Below the pieces are notes generated by a model, which saw nothing but the letters and a program-made list of their open reading frames with translations, searched no databases and was not told the origin of the DNA. A program made the position numbers and the translations under genes. A DNA stretch of 64,000 nucleotides from Myxococcales bacterium (GTDB taxonomy: Bacteria > Myxococcota_A > Polyangia > Palsa-1104 > JAEUJZ01), in the NCBI GenBank assembly GCA_016794465.1, contig JAEUKA010000053.1:1-64000 (forward strand), written 5' to 3'. Each line of letters starts with the position of its first letter. The stretch's first letter is position 1. Positions 43,846 to 52,373 of this stretch are shown piece after piece.

Positions 43846-44193
43846 CTACTTGGCCGCTGGCTTCTTGCGCGGGGTGCTCTGCCGCTTAAACGGCTCAAGC
43901 GACTTCAGCACCTCGGGCTGGGTGCGGTGCGCCGCGCGGAGGATCTCCAGCGCCTGCATATACCGCCCATACCGCTCGCCCTGCGCGACCGTGAACTGGC
44001 GATGGAACGCCTCGTAGTCCTGGAGCAGCTTCACGTCCTTCTGCTTCTCGCTGCGCTGCCCCTTCAGATCCACGTCGAGTGTCTTGACATCGAGGCTGAA
44101 CTTCTTGTCCCAGCCCTCCGACTTGATGCGGGTGATGAGCGCCTCGAGCTGATCATCGAAGGAGCTGGGAACGGCGATACTGGACTTGGCCAT
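43846..44193 (-). CDS. Small helical, basic-tailed protein of unknown function
   Basis: Codes for 115 aa, mostly predicted helix (FDDQLEALITRIKSEGWDKK, LLQDYEAFHRQFTVAQGERY, YMQALEILRAAH) and a Lys-rich tail (TPRKKPAAK). No family is recognised. AAGGAAG precedes ATG 44193, so the start is firm, and an in-frame frame to 44268 is not needed. It is the first gene of a two-gene operon with the CgeB-like transferase and lies directly downstream of the 44311-44499 repeat; it might be the acceptor or partner of the transferase, which is only inference. Confidence 0.65.
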   Translation of the reverse strand: MAKSSIAVPSSFDDQLEALITRIKSEGWDKKFSLDVKTLDVDLKGQRSEKQKDVKLLQDYEAFHRQFTVAQGERYGRYMQALEILRAAHRTQPEVLKSLEPFKRQSTPRKKPAAK

Positions 44194-44310
44194 GACGTGC
44201 TTCCTTTCTTCACCAAGCGAGCCCGACCAGCCTGATTGCCAGCCCCACTCGCCCACCCCCTGAACCAATCACAAAACCAACAAGCCAACCAAGCCCCATC
44301 ACAAGCAACT

Positions 44311-44499
44311 CTTGATGAAAGACGAGATGATTTAGATGAACGACGAGACGATTCAGATGAAAGATTAATCAGGCTTGATGAAAGACGAGATGATTCAGAT
44401 GAACGACGAGATTGTCTTGATGGAAGGCGAGATTGTTTAGATGAAAGACGAGACAGTCTTGATGAACTACGAGTCCGGCTTGATGAAAGACTGGCCAGT
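44311..44499 (+). repeat. Exact nine-copy 21-bp minisatellite (LDERRDD heptads on the + strand)
   Basis: Nine units of exactly 21 bp without an indel end precisely at the stop codon (44500-44502) of the sigma-54 activator. Consensus is CTTGATGAAAGACGAGATGAT; units 1 and 4 are identical. GC is far below the flanks. In the + frame units read LDERRDD, LDERRDD, SDERLIR, LDERRDD, SDERRDC, LDGRRDC, LDERRDS, LDELRVR, LDERLAS. Several changes between units are silent there (CTT/TTA for Leu, AGA/CGA/AGG for Arg, GAT/GAC for Asp). One minus frame contains stops; the other two are open but less conserved. No start with a Shine-Dalgarno is seen on the + strand. Confidence 0.9.
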
Positions 44500-45951
44500 T
44501 TAGTCGGGCGGGTCTTTGGGGTCGGGGGTTGGGGTGTTGCGGTAGTGGTCGGGGGAGAGCTGGTACTGCTGGAGCGCTCGATAGATCTGCTGCCGCGACC
44601 TGCCGAGGGCCCGCGCCACCTGGGCAATCCGTCCGCCCTCTGCCTGAAGCGCTGCGACCAGCTCGGCTTTCGGAAGGGGCGGCAGCTCGACAGCAGGCAC
44701 CATGGGCGGCTTCGGCGGCAGCGGCCCTGGCTCGCCCGGTGGCAGCGGCGGTGTGGTCGGCGGCAGCGGCGTTGCGGTCAGGCGCTCGGCGATGAGCTCT
44801 ACCGTCAGCTGCGGCAGCTTCGCCCCCCGGACCCGCAGCTCGGTTGCCACCTTGGACAGCTCGCGGACGTTCCATGGCCACGGGTACAGCAAAAGCGCCT
44901 CGGCCAGCAGCGGATGGAGCGGGGGCGACTCACCGAGGAAGTGCCCGAGCAGCAAGAGGATGTCCTCGCGCCGCTCGCGCAAGGGGGGCAGGCGAATCAC
45001 GATCTCGGACAGCCGCGCATACAGGTCGCCGCGCAGCTTGCCCGCCTGGACCTCCGCCGCGAGGTTGCGGTTGGTCGCCGCCACGACCCGGACCGGACAC
45101 GGCTGCGGCTCGACACTGCCGACCGGGGTGATGACGCCCTCTTCGAGCGCCCGCAGCAGCTTCGCCTGGAGCTGAAGCGGCAGCTCCCCGACCTCGTCCA
45201 GAAACAGCGTCCCGAAGGAGGCAGCGCGGAAGTAGCCGGGGTGGGCCTTGGCGCCGGTGAAGGCGGACGTGACGTGGCCGAACAGCTGGCTCTCGGCAAG
45301 CGTCTCGGGGATGGCGGCGCAGTTGACGGCGACAAGCGGCCCCTTGACCCCCGACAGGGTGTGGAGCGCGCGCGCGGTGACCTCCTTGCCGGTGCCACTG
45401 TCCCCGAGCAGCAGCACCGTACACTTGGCCGGCGCCCACAGCGCGACCTCGTGCCGCAGCCGCCGGATCGCCAGGCTCTGCCCGATGAGGGTATCGACCA
45501 GGGCATCGGCGACTGGGAGCCCGCCTGGCTCGATTCGCAACAGCAGCAGCGAGCCCCCCACGCGGAGCAGGTCGCCATCGGACAGCTCGGCGGTCTTGGT
45601 CCGCACCCCGTTGACGAAGCAGCCGTTCGAGCTGCCCTCGTCCCGCAAGGTCGGCCTGCCCCCGGGGTGAGCCGGCGCCGTCACCGTCGCGTGCAGCCTC
45701 GACACCTGCGAGTCATCGGCCAGACAGACCTCGTCCGGCGGGGCGCCCCGACCAATCCGCAGCTCGCCGGCATCGAGTCGCCACACGGTGGGCTGCCCGC
45801 GCCTGCCCCCCAGCGAGGACCGGATGATGCCCTGCGACTTCGTATACAAGAGCCGCAGGTACGGCACGGGGCGCGGCGACTTGGCCATCGTCTCGTCGTC
45901 CGGCTGGGCAGTCTGCGAAAGGAGCGCTTCGGTCGGCACGGCTCTCCCCAT
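44500..45951 (-). CDS. Sigma-54-dependent transcriptional activator with N-terminal FHA domain
   Basis: A 483-aa enhancer-binding protein that uses ATP to open sigma-54 promoters. An FHA domain (about 60-135, LRIGRGAPPDEV, SRLHATV, SSNGCFVNGVR) stands in place of a receiver domain, so activation is likely by binding a phospho-threonine. The AAA+ domain follows: Walker A LLGDSGTGKEV, the sigma-contact loop SAFTGA (226-232; GAFTGA in most members), Walker B GTLFLDEVGELPL. A Pro-rich linker leads to a Fis-type HTH (RIAQVARALGRSRQQIYRAL). GAGGAG supports ATG 45951. It is divergent to a Ser/Thr kinase, a plausible upstream partner. Its stop abuts the minisatellite. Confidence 0.93.
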   Translation of the reverse strand: MGRAVPTEALLSQTAQPDDETMAKSPRPVPYLRLLYTKSQGIIRSSLGGRRGQPTVWRLDAGELRIGRGAPPDEVCLADDSQVSRLHATVTAPAHPGGRPTLRDEGSSNGCFVNGVRTKTAELSDGDLLRVGGSLLLLRIEPGGLPVADALVDTLIGQSLAIRRLRHEVALWAPAKCTVLLLGDSGTGKEVTARALHTLSGVKGPLVAVNCAAIPETLAESQLFGHVTSAFTGAKAHPGYFRAASFGTLFLDEVGELPLQLQAKLLRALEEGVITPVGSVEPQPCPVRVVAATNRNLAAEVQAGKLRGDLYARLSEIVIRLPPLRERREDILLLLGHFLGESPPLHPLLAEALLLYPWPWNVRELSKVATELRVRGAKLPQLTVELIAERLTATPLPPTTPPLPPGEPGPLPPKPPMVPAVELPPLPKAELVAALQAEGGRIAQVARALGRSRQQIYRALQQYQLSPDHYRNTPTPDPKDPPD

Positions 45952-46005
45952 ACTACTCCTCTGCCCCCGGAGGCAAATACAGACCCAACGGCAGCCGCCA
46001 TTGTG

Positions 46006-46011
46006 TAAAAT
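46006..46011 (+). promoter_or_regulatory. Possible -10 element (TAAAAT) in the divergent intergenic region
   Basis: In the 151-nt gap between the divergent activator and kinase genes, TAAAAT is the best -10-like hexamer for the kinase, about 92 nt before its ATG. No clear -35 or sigma-54 GG-N10-GC element was identified by eye. Confidence 0.25.
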
Positions 46012-46102
46012 GGCCTAGCGTCATGAACTTTGCCTGCACGCAGCGTCGTCGGGGGGACGGCGCATCGGGCATCTGGGGTAACGGGTTGTCGGGGGGAAGC
46101 CG

Positions 46103-49100
46103 ATGACCTTGTACAACACTGCTCAGGCCCGGCGCTGTGAGCGCTGCGGCGAGCTATATCCCGACGGGGACAAGCACCTGTGCGGCAGTGGCGACAACGT
46201 GGCGGCGGTTTCGAGCCCGAGCTTGACCAAGAGCAATCCCGATGAGGCGCAGGGCTCAAACGACGACCTCATCGGCACGGTCATCGATGGTCGGTTCGAC
46301 ATCCTGGAGCGCTTGTCGGCGGGCGGCATGGGCGTGGTCTATCGGGCGCGGCACGTGCTGCTCGATGCCGAGGTGGCCATCAAGGTGCTGCTCAAGCCGC
46401 AGGACCAAGACGCGCAGTATCGCTTTTTGCAAGAGGCGCAGCTGGCGAGCAAGGTCAAGCATCCCAACACCGTCGTGGTGTCCGACTTCGGGGTGCTGCC
46501 CGACGACCGCTCGTATCTGGCGATGGAGTTTCTGCGCGGTCCGACGCTGAGCAAGGTCATCAGCGAAGGGCCGCTCGCGCCGCTGCGGATGTGCCGCATC
46601 GCGGTGCAGATTGCCCGAGGCCTGCAAGCCGTCCACGACAAGTCGATCATCCACCGGGATTTGAAGCCAGACAACATCTTCCTCGTCGAGCAGGACGGGC
46701 AAACAGACTTCGTGAAGATCGTTGACTTCGGCATCGCGACCAATCGCGGCACGGCGGTCAAGGTGGACCTCAATCAGCTGTCGGCAGAGAAGCTGGGGGC
46801 CGAGGCCGAGCGGGCGATGAAAGAGCGGCACACGCTGCCGGGCATGGTCCTGGGGACGCCGCAGTACATGTCGCCGGAGCAGACGCAGGGCTTCGAGCTG
46901 GACCCGAGGACGGATCAGTACGCGCTCGGCTGCATCATGTACGAGATGCTGACCGGCATCGTTCCGTTTGACGACGGCAACTTTCTGACCGTGATGTTTG
47001 GTCATGCCTCGGCGCCGGTGCCGCCGATGCGGACGCGGCTGCCGTCGCTGCAGATTGCCGACTCGCTGGAACAGGTGGTGATGAAGACGCTGGCCAAGGA
47101 GCCGGCGGCGCGTTACCGCTCGATGCGGGACCTGGAAGAGGCGCTGCAGGCCGAGATCGACAAGCTCTCGCCGAGCGGTCGAGCGTCGCAGGTGCAGATC
47201 CAGGTGGTCAAGAAAGGCTGGCCGCTGTGGGCGCTGATGGCGACGGTGTGGGGGACGCTGCTGGTGGTCGGGGCGGGGACGCTGACCGGGTATCTGGTCT
47301 ATAAAAGGCGGCAGCGGGCGGCGCACGATGACAGCTTGGCGGCGACGACGCGGCTGCTCGGGGCGCGGCAAAAAGCGGTGGAGCAGCTCAAGCAGGACCT
47401 GTCGGCCAAGGCGGTGGAGCTGCGGACGGGGGCGCTGAGTGGGCTGGCGGAGACGCGGGATGGCAGCTTGGTGCCGTCGCTGGTGCCGCTGCTCCGCGAT
47501 CCCGAGCTGAAGGTGCAGGTCAAAGCGGTCGAGATGCTGGGGCAGCTCGGGCGGCGAGAGGCGACGACGCATCTTTTGCCGATTCTGAGTGAAGAAGGGC
47601 GGTCGCCGATTTTGCAGACGGCGGCGGCAGAGGCGCTGGATCAGCTGGGCGAGGTGCGGGGACGGCAAGCGCTCAAAAAGACGATGAGCGGCAAGGGCGA
47701 CCAGCAAGCCAAGCTGCGGGCGGCGCTGTATCTGTGTGGGACCGGCGACGGGGGGGCACGCAAGCTGCTGACCCAGGCGGTGGCGCAAGGGCTGGTTTCC
47801 GAGGCGGGACAGCTGGAAGTGCTGCCACAGCTGGCGCGGGCCGGTGAGTCGAGTGCGCGGGAGCGGCTGCGGCTGCGGCTCGGGGGCAGCGGCAATGTCG
47901 ATCAGCAGCGTCAGGTTGCGGTGTCGCTGGCCAAGCTGAGTGAGCCGTCGGGTAAGCAGTATCTGCGCGAGCAGAGCAAGAAGCCGGGGCTCGACGGGCT
48001 GAAGGCGGCGGTGCTGCTGGCGCAGCTGGAAGAAGCGGTCGATCCGGAGCTGTTCCGAGGGGTTCTAAATGCTCCGGCGGCGACGGTGAGCATGCAGGCG
48101 CTGGCGGTGACGGGGCTGGGCTATAGCGGTCAGCGCAAAGACATCGAGCCGCTGCTGGCGCGACTGGTTCCGGCGGAGCCCCAGCTGCAACAGTCGGCAG
48201 CGACGGCAATCATTCGACTGACGGGCGCCGATCCGCAGGTGCTGGCGATGCAGGACATCAGCCTGGCCGAGGCGGCGCTACAAGGTGGCGGTGGACTGCT
48301 GGCTGAGGAAGCGCTGGCGATCCTCGGGGAAGTCGGCTCGGCCAAGCAGGTCGGAACGCTGGTACGGGCGCTGCGTGACAGCACCGAGCTGTCTACCCGT
48401 CGTGGTGCGGCGCGGGCGCTGGCCAAGATTCGCGATCGGACGGCGCTGGCGGCGCTGAGTGCGGGGCTCGACGACAAAGATCAAGCGGTTCGCGAGGAGG
48501 TCATTCGTGCCTTGGGTGAAGCCGGGCGTCGGCTGATCGGTCAAGGTCAAAAAGACGTGCTCGGCGAGGTCAAGGGCTGGCTGGGCAAGATCGTGGCCGG
48601 TCCGACGGGGCGAGAGCAGACGCTGGCACGGACGACGCTGCTCAAGCTGGGCGACGAGAGCCAGCGAACCGAGGTGCTGACCGTGCTGCGGACTGGCGAC
48701 AGCGAGGTGCGGCGGCAGGTGATCGAGTCGCTCGACAAGGACTCAGCGACGCTGGGGGCGGCCTTGGAAGACAGCGAGCAGCAGAATCGCTTTCTGGCGG
48801 CGCGACGGCTGGCCGAGCTTCATGACAAGCGGGCGATTCCGATCTTGCAGCAGATGCTCGCCGACAAGCCCGAGTCTCCCGAGGGGATCTTGGCCTATGC
48901 GCTGCTGCGGCGGCTCAATGTCGCGGCGGAGGCGCCTCAGAAAGCGCAAGAGCTGCTGGATAGCAGTGAACCGGCGGTGCGGGCGGCGGCGGTCCAGGCA
49001 GCGGCGGAGCAGGATGCGACGACGGCAGCGCTGGTGATCGAGCGAGCGGCGCGCGATCCCGACAAGCAGGTGCGACTGGCGGCAGTGACGGAGACAGCGC

Positions 49101-49774
49101 GGCTTCCCGAGGGAGAGTCGCGGCCACTTTTGCGGACTCTGATGCGTGACCGGGACCCCGAGGTGCGCTCGAAGGCGACGGCGGTCTATCAGCAGGTCAA
49201 GGCCGCAGCGGAAAAACCCGTCGAGCCAGCGGCTGCCAAGCCCGATGCCAGCGCCGATGCCGTCGTAGCGCCCGCCGCTGTTCCGACGCCAACTGGTAAG
49301 CCCGAGGACAAGACGGCAGCACAGGACGCGATTGAGAAGCTGGTTCGGGCCGGGGCAAGTGCCTTCAAAGACGGTAGCTACGATCGGGCGCGCTCGCGGC
49401 TGTCGCAGGCCAACTCGCTGTGTGCGCGGGAAGCAGCGGCGGCGTGCAGCAAGTTTTCCTGGGAGCTCGGCTACTACCTGGGTCGCAGCTACGAAGGCGA
49501 CGCGCGCTTTGAGCAGGCGATGAGCGAGTACCAAAAAGTCAAGTCGCTGCGCAGCCTCAGCAAGTCGCAGCGCAAGGAAGTGGCGACGGCGATTGGCCGC
49601 GTCCAAAACAAGCTGGCGCTGGTCACCATCTTCCACAACAAAAAGGGCCACTGCGTTCCCGAGGAGCGCTGGCTTGGCCCTGGAACCCACGAGTTTCAAA
49701 TCAAGGGCAGTCCAGCGACGACGCTCGAGCTGCGTGCCCGCGACAAAAAGTTCTTCAGGGAGCCGGGCTGCTGA
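46103..49774 (+). CDS. Transmembrane Ser/Thr protein kinase with large HEAT-repeat region
   Basis: A 1223-aa Hanks-type kinase. It has an N-terminal zinc-ribbon-like CERCGELYPDGDKHLC (12-27), then the kinase domain (about 58-355) with the Gly loop LSAGGMGVVYRA, VAIKVLL (ATP-binding Lys), HRDLKPDNIF, VDFGIA and SPEQ, so it should be active. A membrane helix (about 373-395) places the rest outside: a long alpha-helical HEAT/PBS-lyase-type repeat region (about 420-1035; for example VKAVEMLGQLGRREAT, AARALAKIRDRTALAAL) and a TPR-like end. The ATG has GGGGGGAAGC upstream. The next gene overlaps its stop by one base. Confidence 0.93.
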   Translation: MTLYNTAQARRCERCGELYPDGDKHLCGSGDNVAAVSSPSLTKSNPDEAQGSNDDLIGTVIDGRFDILERLSAGGMGVVYRARHVLLDAEVAIKVLLKPQDQDAQYRFLQEAQLASKVKHPNTVVVSDFGVLPDDRSYLAMEFLRGPTLSKVISEGPLAPLRMCRIAVQIARGLQAVHDKSIIHRDLKPDNIFLVEQDGQTDFVKIVDFGIATNRGTAVKVDLNQLSAEKLGAEAERAMKERHTLPGMVLGTPQYMSPEQTQGFELDPRTDQYALGCIMYEMLTGIVPFDDGNFLTVMFGHASAPVPPMRTRLPSLQIADSLEQVVMKTLAKEPAARYRSMRDLEEALQAEIDKLSPSGRASQVQIQVVKKGWPLWALMATVWGTLLVVGAGTLTGYLVYKRRQRAAHDDSLAATTRLLGARQKAVEQLKQDLSAKAVELRTGALSGLAETRDGSLVPSLVPLLRDPELKVQVKAVEMLGQLGRREATTHLLPILSEEGRSPILQTAAAEALDQLGEVRGRQALKKTMSGKGDQQAKLRAALYLCGTGDGGARKLLTQAVAQGLVSEAGQLEVLPQLARAGESSARERLRLRLGGSGNVDQQRQVAVSLAKLSEPSGKQYLREQSKKPGLDGLKAAVLLAQLEEAVDPELFRGVLNAPAATVSMQALAVTGLGYSGQRKDIEPLLARLVPAEPQLQQSAATAIIRLTGADPQVLAMQDISLAEAALQGGGGLLAEEALAILGEVGSAKQVGTLVRALRDSTELSTRRGAARALAKIRDRTALAALSAGLDDKDQAVREEVIRALGEAGRRLIGQGQKDVLGEVKGWLGKIVAGPTGREQTLARTTLLKLGDESQRTEVLTVLRTGDSEVRRQVIESLDKDSATLGAALEDSEQQNRFLAARRLAELHDKRAIPILQQMLADKPESPEGILAYALLRRLNVAAEAPQKAQELLDSSEPAVRAAAVQAAAEQDATTAALVIERAARDPDKQVRLAAVTETARLPEGESRPLLRTLMRDRDPEVRSKATAVYQQVKAAAEKPVEPAAAKPDASADAVVAPAAVPTPTGKPEDKTAAQDAIEKLVRAGASAFKDGSYDRARSRLSQANSLCAREAAAACSKFSWELGYYLGRSYEGDARFEQAMSEYQKVKSLRSLSKSQRKEVATAIGRVQNKLALVTIFHNKKGHCVPEERWLGPGTHEFQIKGSPATTLELRARDKKFFREPGC

Positions 49775-50631
49775 TGAGACGAAACCGAAAAGTGCAGCAC
49801 AGCGTCTGGCTGGGCGTGCTGTTGGGAGTGGCGGTGGCGGGACAGGCTGGGGCCGGACATGTCGGGGCTCGTCGCGACAGTGGTAGCCAGCATGGGGGCC
49901 GGGCGCAGGTGGTGGCACTGCTCGAGCTGTCAACTGGGCAACCGACGGTGACGATGGATGAGGCGACCCGCAGTCGGCTCGGCGGGGCGCTACAGCGCAG
50001 CCTGCGGGGTCGCAAAGTCACGGCGGAGCTGTTCGAGGTCGCGGGCGATGTGGCGGGCGGGATGTGGCCGCAGCCGTCGCAGTGTAGCGACAGTGAGTGC
50101 CAGGCGGAGCTGTGCCAAAAGAAAGAGCTGCGGCAGCTGCTATCGGTGCGGGTGAGTCGCGACGGGGATGAGGTTCGGCTCGTCGGGCAGCTCTACGATG
50201 CGGCGATGGCCGACTTTGCCGCCGAGGTGCAGACGACCTGCCTGGGCTGCGATGGCGAGCGCTTGGCGACGCGGCTCGGTGGGCTGACCGACGAGCTGCT
50301 CAAGAAGGCGCAGCTGCGCAAGACCGGAATTTTGGAGATCACTTCGCAGCCACCGGGAGCGACGGTGCGACTCAACGGAATGAGGCTTGGGCAGACGCCG
50401 CTGCTGGTGACGACCTTTGCCGGCGAGCACCGCATTGAGGTCTTAAAGCCCGGCTTTGCGCGCTATCAAAACGAAGTGGTCGTCGAAGCTGGCCGAGGCG
50501 CCGCGCTCGATGCGTTTCTCACCGTCGAGCCTGGTGTGCCGCAGGGTGGCGAGCAAGGCCTTCCCCGTCGCGCAGAGCTCTCGCCCCGGCTGCGTCGTAC
50601 CGTTTGGTCTAACCCGACTCCGCGCTCGTAG
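49774..50631 (+). CDS. Exported PEGA-domain protein
   Basis: A 285-aa secreted protein. A signal peptide (WLGVLLGVAVAGQAGAG) is followed by about 140 residues with three Cys pairs (QCSDSECQAELC, TTCLGCDGE), which may form disulfides, then a PEGA domain (about 187-252, LEITSQPPGATVRLNG, LGQTPLLVTTFAGEHRIEVLKPGF), a small beta sandwich common in Myxococcota surface proteins. Its ATG overlaps the kinase stop (TGATG), so it is translated with the kinase and may interact with its extracytoplasmic part. The C-terminal 30 residues are Pro/Arg-rich. Confidence 0.85.
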   Translation: MRRNRKVQHSVWLGVLLGVAVAGQAGAGHVGARRDSGSQHGGRAQVVALLELSTGQPTVTMDEATRSRLGGALQRSLRGRKVTAELFEVAGDVAGGMWPQPSQCSDSECQAELCQKKELRQLLSVRVSRDGDEVRLVGQLYDAAMADFAAEVQTTCLGCDGERLATRLGGLTDELLKKAQLRKTGILEITSQPPGATVRLNGMRLGQTPLLVTTFAGEHRIEVLKPGFARYQNEVVVEAGRGAALDAFLTVEPGVPQGGEQGLPRRAELSPRLRRTVWSNPTPRS

Positions 50632-50668
50632 CGTCCGCTTTTTTCCCCACCAAGCCCGCCGTTTTTCC

Positions 50669-50697
50669 TTGACAAGCTGTTTTTGTTGCCGATTACG
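50669..50697 (+). promoter_or_regulatory. Possible promoter of the aldehyde dehydrogenase operon
   Basis: TTGACA (50669-50674) is an exact -35 match; 17 nt later ATTACG (50692-50697) is a weak -10. It stands about 48 nt before the ATG at 50745. The -10 is poor, so confidence is low. Confidence 0.4.
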
Positions 50698-50744
50698 CGG
50701 CCTTTTTGGCATAAGGCGGGCGGACGATTTCCCGAGGAGCCGCG

Positions 50745-52373
50745 ATGCTTGGTAAGCAAACCGATGAGGTCCGCAAGTGGACCGGTCCGCTCGTCACAAT
50801 CGAGTGCCAAAACCCTGCGACGCTGGAAAAGCTGGGGGAAGTACCGTCGCTGTCCGCCGCTGAAGTGGCCGAGCGAGTCGAGCGGGCGCGCGCAGCCCAG
50901 GTCAGCTGGGGCAAGACCTCGCTGGCGGAGCGACGGCGGGTGCTGCGGCTGCTGCTCGACTACATCTTGCTTCATCAAGAGGAGATCTGTCGGCTGTGCT
51001 CGACGGACTCGGGCAAGACGCTGGCCGACGCGGCGATGGGCGAGATCTTTCCCGTCTGTGAGAAGATTCGGTATCTGATTGACCACGGCGAAGACGACCT
51101 GCGACCGGACCCGCGCCCGTCGGGGCTGCTGATGCACAAGGCCGCTCGCGTCGAGTACTTACCGCTCGGGGTCGTCGGGGTCATCTGTCCGTGGAACTTT
51201 CCGTTTCACAACATCCTGTGTCCGACGGTACCGGCGCTGTTTGCTGGCAATGCGGTGATCGCCAAGACCTCGGAGTGGACGGCGTGGTCGGCGGCTGATT
51301 TTCAGGCCATCTTCAACGAGGTTCTTACCCAGGCGGGCTACAGTTCAGACTTAGTCCAAATCATTACCGGCGACGGCAACACCGGTCGGGCGCTGGTCAA
51401 CTCTGGCGTCGAGAAGATCTTCTTCACCGGCTCGCCGGAGAACGGTCGCAAGGTCATGGCTGCCGCCGCCGAGACGCTGACGCCGGTCGTGCTCGAGCTG
51501 GGCGGCAAGGACCCGATGATCATCTGCGACGATGCGGATCTTGATCAGGCGGTGGGCGCGGCGATGCTCGGCGTCTTTACTGCCTGTGGGCAGATGTGTG
51601 TGGCCGCCGAGCGACTCTATGTCTTCGATGGAATCTACGATCGCTTCGTCGACAAAGTGGTGCAAAAGGCCCAGGCACTGCGCCAGGGTCCACCGTCGCT
51701 GGATCGTGGCGGTGACTTCGATGTCGGGGCGCTGACGATGCCGCGCCAGCTCGAGATCATCGAGCGCCAGCTCGCCGATGCGGTCAAAAAAGGCGCGCGC
51801 GTGCTCGTCGGTGGTAGACGCAATCCACACTTCCCCGGTCAGTTTTTCGAGCCCACCGTCGTCGTCGACTGCGATCACAGCATGGACTTGGTCAAGCAAG
51901 AGACGTTCGGTCCGGTGATGACCATCTTGCGTGTGCACAGCGAGGAAGAGGCGATTCGGCTCGCCAACGACTCTCGCTACGGCCTCGGCTCGTCGGTGTT
52001 TACCAAAAATCGTCGTCGCGCCGAGCGCATCGCCAAGGGCATTTCCGCCGGAATGACCGTCGCCAACGACTACGGCATCGCCTACATGGTGCAGTCAGCC
52101 CCGTTTGGCGGCGTCCGCAGCTCTGGCTTTGGTCGCATCAACGGACGCGAGGGTCTGCGCTCGTGCTGTCACGTCAAGACCATCGTCACCGACAAGCTGC
52201 CGCTGCACCTGCCGATGTCGCTGTATCCGATTCGCCCGGCGACTTTTCCGATGCTCACCGGCGCGGCGCAGCTGTTTTACGGCAAGGGAATCGGCGAGCG
52301 TGCGAAGGGAGCGGTGCAGGTAGCGCGCAGCTTGGTCGCCATGGTTCGGGACAGTCGGCGGAGTCAGTCATGA
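50745..52373 (+). CDS. NAD(P)-dependent aldehyde dehydrogenase
   Basis: Oxidises an aldehyde to an acid; the substrate is not evident. The 542-aa protein has the ALDH hallmarks: GVVGVICPWNFPFHN, the cofactor loop FFTGSPENGRKV, catalytic Glu251 in LELGGKDP and nucleophile Cys285 in ACGQMCVAAERL, then QETFGPVMTIL and PFGGVRSSGFGRINGREGL. A 40-residue tail with hydrophobic helices after the core suggests membrane association, as in some long-chain ALDHs. Its TGA overlaps the ATG of the epoxide hydrolase (ATGA), so translation is coupled. Confidence 0.93.
   Translation: MLGKQTDEVRKWTGPLVTIECQNPATLEKLGEVPSLSAAEVAERVERARAAQVSWGKTSLAERRRVLRLLLDYILLHQEEICRLCSTDSGKTLADAAMGEIFPVCEKIRYLIDHGEDDLRPDPRPSGLLMHKAARVEYLPLGVVGVICPWNFPFHNILCPTVPALFAGNAVIAKTSEWTAWSAADFQAIFNEVLTQAGYSSDLVQIITGDGNTGRALVNSGVEKIFFTGSPENGRKVMAAAAETLTPVVLELGGKDPMIICDDADLDQAVGAAMLGVFTACGQMCVAAERLYVFDGIYDRFVDKVVQKAQALRQGPPSLDRGGDFDVGALTMPRQLEIIERQLADAVKKGARVLVGGRRNPHFPGQFFEPTVVVDCDHSMDLVKQETFGPVMTILRVHSEEEAIRLANDSRYGLGSSVFTKNRRRAERIAKGISAGMTVANDYGIAYMVQSAPFGGVRSSGFGRINGREGLRSCCHVKTIVTDKLPLHLPMSLYPIRPATFPMLTGAAQLFYGKGIGERAKGAVQVARSLVAMVRDSRRSQS

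Noticed and set aside
44311..44499. CRISPR array
   Set aside because: Units are contiguous 21-mers without spacers and are not palindromic.
44236..46008. 590-aa open frame on the + strand including the LDERRDD repeat
   Set aside because: After the repeat it is the exact antisense of the FHA-sigma-54 gene, which has clear motifs; TTG start without a Shine-Dalgarno. Only the repeat itself deserves interest.
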